10,930 bases of DNA from an uncultured Bacteroidales bacterium (GTDB lineage Bacteria; Bacteroidota; Bacteroidia; Bacteroidales; UBA932), in contig CAJOQW010000120.1 of assembly GCA_905236955.1 (NCBI GenBank), positions 1-10,930 of the forward strand, in the 5' to 3' direction. The translations under genes and the position numbers were made by a program. Under the pieces are notes generated by a model. The model worked only from the letters and a program-made list of their open reading frames with translations, was not told where the DNA came from and did no database searches. Shown here one piece after another: positions 6,265 through 10,930 of the stretch; within the stretch, counting starts at the first letter, position 1; every line of letters begins with the position of its first letter.

Positions 6265-7299
6265 ATGAAGAAAATATTGTTTTCAGTGCTTGCGGTCGCA
6301 GCGGTCGCAGCATGTTCCGCCGGCAACACGAAAACCACCCTCAGCGGAACCGTTCCGGAAGGCACGGAGCAAATAATGGTAAAGGTGCGCGGCCTCGGCG
6401 TCGATACACTCATCACCCCTGTGGACGGCAAGTATTCCATCGACCTCCCGGTAGACAAGATGCAGATGTGTGTGGTCGCCATCCCCGACGGCAGCCAGTT
6501 CTCCCAGTTCATCCCCGACGGCAATCCCGTCACGGTCAACTTCGGCGGGGACGAGGACTTCATCATACCTGCGGTAAAGAAGGGAGCGAACCTCAAGTTC
6601 GTGGAATTCCTTGGATGGAACGAAGACTTCATGAAGCGTTACGGTGCAGCAAGGGATTCGGAGGAAGAGACTGAAAAAACCCTGATGGACGAATACAAGG
6701 CCAAGCTGAAGGAATATGCCGTCGAGAACAGCGCCCTCGGCCTCACATGCGTCCAAAGCCTGGCTTCCATGCTCGAGCCCTCCGAACTGCGCGGGCTCGT
6801 GGACGGCCTCGCCCCCGGAATCAAGGAAAATGAAAGCATCGTGAAGATACTCGCCGGCCTCGAGGCCAAGGAGAAGACTGCAGTGGGACAGAAGTTCACC
6901 GATTTCGAGATAACCCAGCCCGACGGCACCGTAAAGAAGCTTTCCGACTATGTGGGCAAGGGCAAATACATCCTCGCCGACTTCTGGGCCAGCTGGTGCG
7001 GTCCCTGCAGGGCAGAAATCCCCAATATCAAGAAAGTTTACGCAAAATATCACGGCGACAAGTTCGACATCGTCTCCATCGCAGTATGGGACAAGGTCGA
7101 GGACACCATGAAGGCGCTCGAAGAAGAAGGCCTCGAGTGGAACCAGATCATCGACTGCCAGCAGGTCCCAACCGACCTCTACGGCATCGACGGCATTCCC
7201 GAGATCATACTTTTCGGCCCGGACGGGACCATCCTCAAGAGGGGAAGCGAACTGCGCGGAACCAAGATGGATCCCGCCATCGCCGGGTACCTCGAATAA
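6265..7299 (+). CDS. TlpA-like thioredoxin lipoprotein with DUF4369-type N-terminus
   Basis: A 344-residue thiol-disulfide oxidoreductase anchored in the envelope. Lipobox VAAC gives lipidated Cys17; the next residues (SAGNT) carry no acidic export signal, so the periplasmic side is likely. Residues about 22-115 form a beta-rich DUF4369-type domain (LSGTV, VDGKYSIDLP). A helical linker (about 125-205) is very rich in Glu/Lys. The C-terminal thioredoxin fold (about 208-340) carries FWASWCGPC (240-248) with the redox pair C245/C248, and a cis-proline at IPE (P312). Such proteins are common in Bacteroidota, where they reduce or shuffle disulfides in exported proteins; the partner is not evident here, although the DUF4270 protein upstream is a possible client by position. 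It starts 18 bp after DUF4270. Its TAA stop is directly followed, in the same frame, by the TTG start of uvrC. Confidence 0.9.
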   Translation: MKKILFSVLAVAAVAACSAGNTKTTLSGTVPEGTEQIMVKVRGLGVDTLITPVDGKYSIDLPVDKMQMCVVAIPDGSQFSQFIPDGNPVTVNFGGDEDFIIPAVKKGANLKFVEFLGWNEDFMKRYGAARDSEEETEKTLMDEYKAKLKEYAVENSALGLTCVQSLASMLEPSELRGLVDGLAPGIKENESIVKILAGLEAKEKTAVGQKFTDFEITQPDGTVKKLSDYVGKGKYILADFWASWCGPCRAEIPNIKKVYAKYHGDKFDIVSIAVWDKVEDTMKALEEEGLEWNQIIDCQQVPTDLYGIDGIPEIILFGPDGTILKRGSELRGTKMDPAIAGYLE

Positions 7300-9099
7300 T
7301 TGACCATACAGGAAATAATAAAGTTGCTGCCCCATTCCCCCGGAGTGTACCGATACTACAACTCCGAGGGAACGGTCATTTATGTAGGGAAGGCAAAAGA
7401 CCTGCGCAAGCGTGTGGCGCAGTATTTCGTGGATCCATCGCGGCTGAACACCAAGACAAGGCTCCTCGTGGGCAAGATAGCGGACGTGCAGTATTCCGTC
7501 GTGGATACCGAGGCCGACGCCCTGCTGCTCGAGAACAATCTCATAAAGCAGTACAAGCCCCATTATAACATCCTCCTGAAGGACAGCAAGACCTACCCAT
7601 GGATATGCGTCACCGACGAGGCCTATCCCAGGGTCTTCCTGACCCGCCAGGTGCAGAAGGACGGCGCGCGGTATTTCGGTCCCTATTCGACAGTGATGCA
7701 TGCAAGGAACCTGCTGGACTTCTTCTATGCCAACTGGCAGCTCCGCTCGTGCCGCCACAAGATAGACTCCGGCACAATCCTGCGCGGCAAGATCCGTCCA
7801 TGCCTGGATTTCCATCTGGGCCGTTGCAGGGGCTGCTGCGTCGGGGCCGTGGGCACGGAAGAATACGGCGGCTGGATAGAGGAGATCACTTCCCTGCTCA
7901 AAGGCGGGGTGAACGACATCATCAAGGGGTACGAAGCCCGGATGAAGACTGCAGCCGAGGAACTTGATTTCGAAAGCGCCCAGTTCTTCAAGGAAAAGGC
8001 GGAGTCGCTCCGGAAGCATTATTCGCGCAGCATCATCACCGCGGCGCGGGACCTCGAAGCCGACATCTTCAGCCTTGTCTTCGACGGGCCGGAAGCGTTC
8101 GGCAATTTCCTCCGGGTGCGGGGAGGGGCCGTCATCCAAAGCCTCAACCTGGGTTTCCGCAGCCAGATCGAGGAAGAGCAGGCCACGGTGCTCAGCACCT
8201 TCATAGCCGAGATAGAAAGCAAGTTCGGCTCCCTCTCCAAAGAAATAATCGTCCCCTTCCTCCCGGACGTGCAGATAAACGGAATCCACTTCACCGTGCC
8301 GGAAAGGGGCGACAAACTTTCACTGCTGGAGCTGAGCGCGAAGAACGCGCGCGAATACCATATGGGTACGCTCCGGCAGCGGGAGCACACCGACCCGGAC
8401 GCCTTCCACCGAAGCGTCCTGGAAGAGCTCCAGAAGGCCCTGGGCATGGATGTCCTTCCCGAGCACATGGAATGTTTCGACAACTCCAACATCCAGGGCA
8501 CCAATCCGGTGGCTTCCTGCGTGGTCTTCAGGGGCGGGACCCCGTCCAAGAAAGACTACCGCAAATTCAAGATCAAGACCGTGGTCGGCGCCAATGACTA
8601 CGCCTCCATGAAGGAAGTCGTGAACAGGCGCTACTCCCGCATGCTGGAAGAGGCTCCCGAAGACCTCCCGCAACTGGTGGTGATAGACGGCGGAAAGGGC
8701 CAGCTCGATTTCGCATGGCAGGCCCTGTGCGAGCTGGGCATCCAGGACAAGCTCACGGTGGTGGGCCTCGCCAAAAGGCTCGAAGAGGTGATAAGGGTGG
8801 GCGATCCATACCCCCTTTTCCTCGACCGCAACTCCCAATCGCTCAAGCTGTTGCAGCAAATACGCGACGAAGCGCACCGCTTCGGCATCACCTTCCACCG
8901 CTCCCTCCGCACCAAGGCTGAAGTCCACTCCGCCCTGGACGACATTCCAGGCGTCGGTCCAAAAACTTCCGAAAGGCTGCTTCTGCATTATGGCTCCGTT
9001 GCCAGGATTGCTTCGGCTCCTTTGGAAGATTTGATTAACTTTGCAGGTCCGAAACTTGCGAAACGCATACACGAAGCATTAAGCCCCACTTTGTCATGA
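7300..9099 (+). CDS. uvrC: UvrABC excinuclease subunit C
   Basis: A 599-residue cytoplasmic nuclease that makes the 3' and 5' incisions in nucleotide excision repair with UvrA and UvrB. The GIY-YIG domain (about 12-92) has GVYRYY (15-20), YVGKAK (28-33), R38 and metal-binding E78. A Cys-rich segment (151-180) has C151, C168, C176 and C180. The UVR motif for UvrB contact lies at about 207-240. The RNase H-like endonuclease (about 250-535) shows D394 (ECFDNSN), D463 (VIDGGKGQL) and H526 (RDEAHRF). A helix-hairpin-helix pair (about 545-597) with IPGVGPKTSERLL binds DNA. No Met occurs before residue 133, well inside the protein, so a non-ATG start is needed. The TTG at 7300 gives a normal-length N-terminus and is the first codon after the preceding stop. 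The end overlaps pnuC as ATGA. Expression probably depends on translation of the upstream gene. Confidence 0.95.
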   Translation: MTIQEIIKLLPHSPGVYRYYNSEGTVIYVGKAKDLRKRVAQYFVDPSRLNTKTRLLVGKIADVQYSVVDTEADALLLENNLIKQYKPHYNILLKDSKTYPWICVTDEAYPRVFLTRQVQKDGARYFGPYSTVMHARNLLDFFYANWQLRSCRHKIDSGTILRGKIRPCLDFHLGRCRGCCVGAVGTEEYGGWIEEITSLLKGGVNDIIKGYEARMKTAAEELDFESAQFFKEKAESLRKHYSRSIITAARDLEADIFSLVFDGPEAFGNFLRVRGGAVIQSLNLGFRSQIEEEQATVLSTFIAEIESKFGSLSKEIIVPFLPDVQINGIHFTVPERGDKLSLLELSAKNAREYHMGTLRQREHTDPDAFHRSVLEELQKALGMDVLPEHMECFDNSNIQGTNPVASCVVFRGGTPSKKDYRKFKIKTVVGANDYASMKEVVNRRYSRMLEEAPEDLPQLVVIDGGKGQLDFAWQALCELGIQDKLTVVGLAKRLEEVIRVGDPYPLFLDRNSQSLKLLQQIRDEAHRFGITFHRSLRTKAEVHSALDDIPGVGPKTSERLLLHYGSVARIASAPLEDLINFAGPKLAKRIHEALSPTLS

Positions 9100-9869
9100 A
9101 CGAGAAGACATTCAATAAAGCATTCAACATCTTCCTGCTGTCAGGCATGACGGTCTGCGTCACCATAGCCTGCATCCTGAACCTGCAGAAGCCCGATGCA
9201 CGCGTAGCACTCACAATCATCGCCTCCATCGGGGCGCTCATGGGCGTGGTCAGCACCATCCTGGCCGCCAACGGCAACATACTCACCTTCGTCTTCGGCC
9301 TGGTGGACGTGCTCATCTACTCATACACCCTGCTCGACCAGAACGTCCCCATGACGCTGGCCCTTCACCTGTTCTACTTCATCCCCATGGAGTTCATAGG
9401 CTTCTTCGGATGGAAAAAGAAGGGTGCCACCACGAAGAACGCCGTAAAGGCAAGGCGGCTGAAGGCCGGGGACTGGCCAAAGGTGGTCGGACTTTTCGTC
9501 GCGGTTTACGCGGCCGTACTTCTGGTCGCATGGCTCATCGCCAGGCACCAGGGAACCGTCAATATCGCAAAGATGGCTTTCGACACTGCCGTCACAACAG
9601 CCAACATCGTGGCCCTCGTTCTGATGGCGAAGGCCTATCTGGACCAGTGGTACCTGTGGACCCTCGTCAACGTCACCTCCATCATCCTGTGGATCATCGT
9701 GCTGGGCTCCGGAGAGGGTTCAAACTATACCGTGGTGCAGCTTATAAAGTATATCTTCTACCTGCTCAACGGCCTCAACGCCATACGTATCTGGCTGAAA
9801 CTCAGCAAGGAAGACACATCCGACGATTCTGGCACGGCTTTGGCAAACGAGAGTTCCGGCACGGAATGA
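9096..9869 (+). CDS. pnuC: PnuC-type vitamin/nucleoside transporter
   Basis: A 257-residue inner-membrane protein of the PnuC family, facilitators for nicotinamide riboside or related vitamins that trap the substrate by intracellular phosphorylation. Seven or eight hydrophobic segments are visible (about 13-30, 36-57, 61-80, 86-106, 129-149, 160-180, 184-204, 212-235). Family-like parts are FVFGLVDVLIYSYTLL (65-80), the IGFFGWKKKG turn (101-110), and DQWYLWTLVN (183-192), whose tryptophans resemble the substrate-stacking residues of PnuC. The C-terminal 20 residues are polar. The substrate is uncertain: the Bacteroidota branch also contains PnuT (thiamine) members, but there is no thiamine riboswitch and no kinase gene here, so nicotinamide riboside is only the default. 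ATG at 9096 overlaps the uvrC stop (ATGA), pointing to coupled translation. It is the last gene of the operon; no hairpin terminator follows before the acpP promoter. Confidence 0.82.
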   Translation: MNEKTFNKAFNIFLLSGMTVCVTIACILNLQKPDARVALTIIASIGALMGVVSTILAANGNILTFVFGLVDVLIYSYTLLDQNVPMTLALHLFYFIPMEFIGFFGWKKKGATTKNAVKARRLKAGDWPKVVGLFVAVYAAVLLVAWLIARHQGTVNIAKMAFDTAVTTANIVALVLMAKAYLDQWYLWTLVNVTSIILWIIVLGSGEGSNYTVVQLIKYIFYLLNGLNAIRIWLKLSKEDTSDDSGTALANESSGTE

Positions 9870-9874
9870 GCAGG

Positions 9875-9906
9875 TTTGCATAAGTCAATTATTTTTCGTT
9901 ACTTTG
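9875..9906 (+). promoter_or_regulatory. acpP promoter
   Basis: TTTG at 9875-9878, a 20-bp spacer, then TTACTTTG at 9899-9906, seven matches out of the eight-base pattern except that the second position is T rather than A. Both elements and the spacing fit the Bacteroidota housekeeping promoter, making this the best two-part match in the window. Transcription should start near 9911-9912, giving a leader of about 42 nt that is A/T-rich (TAAATAAACTAATT just before the ATG) with no Shine-Dalgarno site, typical of highly translated Bacteroidota genes. Confidence 0.7.
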
Positions 9907-9953
9907 CAGAACTTATCGCTTAGGAAGTACTAATAAATCTAAATAAACTAATT

Positions 9954-10208
9954 ATGGAATACGCAGAGATCGTAAACAAAGTGAAGGCCATTATCGTCGA
10001 CAAGCTCGGCGTTGAGCCCTCTGAGGTAACTGAAACCGCAAACTTCACCAATGACCTTGGTGCTGACTCCCTCGATACCGTAGAACTCCTCATGGAGTTC
10101 GAGAAGGTCTTCGGAGTCAAGATCCCCGACGAGGAAACCAGCGGCATCGCAACCGTCAAGGACGCCATCGACAAGGTGGCCGAGAAGCTCGGAACCCCCA
10201 TCGCATAA
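9954..10208 (+). CDS. acpP: Acyl carrier protein
   Basis: An 84-residue acidic, all-helical carrier protein of type II fatty acid synthesis. The 4'-phosphopantetheine attachment site is Ser39 in LGADSLDTVEL (35-45). Helix 2 (40-52, DTVELLMEFEKVF) and KIPDEE (56-61) match housekeeping AcpP, and the length is standard. The start ATG at 9954 has a strong promoter and an A/T-rich leader upstream. Codon use is biased, as expected for an abundant protein. In many bacteria acpP is followed by fabF; here a strong terminator follows within about 15 bp and the next gene faces the other way, so this is a single-gene unit. Conservation of the DSL region argues for the primary ACP rather than a polyketide-type paralogue. 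Confidence 0.97.
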   Translation: MEYAEIVNKVKAIIVDKLGVEPSEVTETANFTNDLGADSLDTVELLMEFEKVFGVKIPDEETSGIATVKDAIDKVAEKLGTPIA

Positions 10209-10220
10209 TCAAGTTTCGTA

Positions 10221-10263
10221 CAATAAAAAACCGCATCCTTTCCGGGTGCGGTTTTTTTATTGT
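10221..10263 (+). terminator. acpP intrinsic terminator, bidirectional
   Basis: Arms CCGCATCC (10231-10238) and GGGTGCGG (10244-10251) pair over 8 bp with one G-U, closing a 5-base loop (TTTCC). The stem is preceded by six A and followed by seven T (10252-10258); the flanks CAAT/ATTG extend the pairing further. The A-run upstream means the minus-strand transcript also ends in U's, so it can act in both directions. Confidence 0.92.
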
Positions 10264-10281
10264 CCATAGTGGCGCAGGCAC

Positions 10282-10313
10282 AAAAAAAGGGGGCAACCTT
10301 TCTGGTCACCCCC
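10282..10313 (-). terminator. Terminator of the leftward partial gene
   Basis: Read on the minus strand, GGGGGTGACC (10313 down) pairs with GGTTGCCCCC over 10 bp, including two G-U pairs, with an AGAAA loop, followed by seven T (10288 down to 10282). It lies 33 bp after the stop of the gene at 10347 and before the bidirectional acpP terminator, so leftward transcripts meet two terminators in a row. Confidence 0.88.
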
Positions 10314-10346
10314 TCTCTTATGGATAGGGCTGCGCCAAAACGCCGC

Positions 10347-10930
10347 TTAATCAATCGGGACGGGCGAGTTGATGGAGAAAAGCCTGACGCGGGAAAGGGC
10401 GCTCCAGTCTTGCAGATAGTAGCAAGTGAAAGCGGTGCCTCCGGTAAGATGGATGGTGGCCGGGCTGTTCGGCCTGCCCTCGAGGGCGGCCTCGGTCGCC
10501 TTGCAGGTCAGATCTACGGAGATGGTTCCGTTAGCGAGCGTAACCGATCCGGACACCGGGTAATATGTGGTACCGGTGTAGGCGTTGGTGACGTAACACC
10601 TTGACGAGGCGTTATATCTCAGCGGAACTATCGCCCCGATCTTTGCCTCGGTTCCGAAGGTGTAAGTTCCGTCGGGAACGGGATTGGTGCAATAACGGTT
10701 CGCAAAATTCTTCTCGAAGGTCCAGTCCGCGGTGGTGATGATGCTGAGCATCATGGACCAGCAGTTGTTGAATTGGGAGTTGGAACCGATGCTGAATACG
10801 TTGCAGGTGGCGTCTGCGATGGCAGGCTTCGGTTCATCCCCTTCGGCGCCTATGAAGTTGCTGTACCAGTACCCGATGTACTGGGTTCCGGCGGGACCGT
10901 CCAGGGACAAGAACTCATCGTCCTTGTCAT
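10347..10930 (-). CDS. C-terminal part of an unrecognised, probably exported protein
   Basis: Only the last 193 residues are inside the window; the frame is open through the right edge, so the start is not seen. The TTG at 10910 is an internal Leu codon, not a believable start, because coding residues (DKDDEF) precede it in frame. The sequence is rich in Tyr, Thr, Ser, Gly and Asn with alternating beta-type stretches such as PVPDGTYTFG, PVSGSVTLANGTISVDL and TIHLTGG, resembling the C-terminal beta domains of Bacteroidota secreted proteins or lipoproteins. Six Cys are spread over the fragment, an even number compatible with disulfides in the envelope. No enzymatic motif and no type IX secretion tail are recognised. 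It ends in TAA, followed by its own terminator. I do not recognise the family. Confidence 0.75.
   Translation of the reverse strand, partial: DKDDEFLSLDGPAGTQYIGYWYSNFIGAEGDEPKPAIADATCNVFSIGSNSQFNNCWSMMLSIITTADWTFEKNFANRYCTNPVPDGTYTFGTEAKIGAIVPLRYNASSRCYVTNAYTGTTYYPVSGSVTLANGTISVDLTCKATEAALEGRPNSPATIHLTGGTAFTCYYLQDWSALSRVRLFSINSPVPID

Noticed and set aside
6283..8289. A 668-codon open frame on the minus strand across the thioredoxin and uvrC genes
   Set aside because: It lies opposite two well-recognised genes and its composition is what the reverse strand of GC-rich third positions gives; no domain is recognisable.
10910..10930. TTG at 10910 as the true start of the right-edge gene
   Set aside because: The frame continues upstream with plausible coding residues, and no signal peptide follows the TTG, so the gene is cut by the window edge.
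1..10930. Mobile element, CRISPR, tRNA, rRNA, defence system
   Set aside because: I saw no transposase or integrase motifs, no spaced direct repeats, no tRNA cloverleaf and no defence-related domains; the gene content is core metabolism and envelope functions.

Overview
The window looks like chromosomal DNA from a GC-rich member of the Bacteroidales. Three things point there. Four families are typical of, or largely confined to, Bacteroidota: DUF4294, DUF3098, DUF4270 and a lipoprotein TlpA with a DUF4369-like N-terminus. Promoters match the Bacteroidota pattern TTTG-N19-21-TAnnTTTG and no obvious Shine-Dalgarno sites precede the genes. Third codon positions are strongly G/C while intergenic DNA is A/T-rich. 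The genus cannot be fixed from the sequence alone; an Alistipes-like or Cryptobacteroides-like lineage is only a guess. I see no mobile element, CRISPR array, tRNA or rRNA.

Layout. 1-215 is an A/T-rich intergenic region with a possible leftward promoter leaving the window and a rightward promoter for a secreted DUF4294 protein (216-1049, +). That gene converges on a leftward four-gene envelope operon, read in order ftsX (3720-2842), a DUF3098 two-helix membrane protein (2839-2600), uppP (2598-1804) and an LpxH-type UDP-2,3-diacylglucosamine diphosphatase (1807-1046). The two convergent genes use the same CTAG for their stop codons. The operon links cell division, undecaprenyl carrier recycling and lipid A synthesis.

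From a 60-bp divergent promoter region (3721-3780) a rightward five-gene operon starts: a degenerate, stand-alone N-terminal glycogen-synthase-like domain (3781-4599), a DUF4270 lipoprotein with a Gly/Tyr-rich low-complexity segment (4603-6246), a TlpA-like thioredoxin lipoprotein (6265-7299), uvrC (7300-9099) and a PnuC-type transporter (9096-9869). Spacings are +3, +18, 0 and -4 bp. The uvrC gene starts with TTG directly after, and in frame with, the stop of the thioredoxin gene.

acpP (9954-10208) is a separate single-gene unit with the best promoter in the window and a strong hairpin terminator. A second hairpin pointing the other way ends a leftward gene of unknown family (10347 to beyond the right edge), of which only the C-terminal 193 residues are present.

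Most of the window is ordinary core genome. The points most worth a second look are the glycogen-synthase-like protein that has lost its substrate-binding motifs, the low-complexity segment of the DUF4270 protein, starts that lie only about 6-10 bp from the promoter box (leaderless or nearly leaderless mRNA), and the zero-gap TTG start of uvrC.
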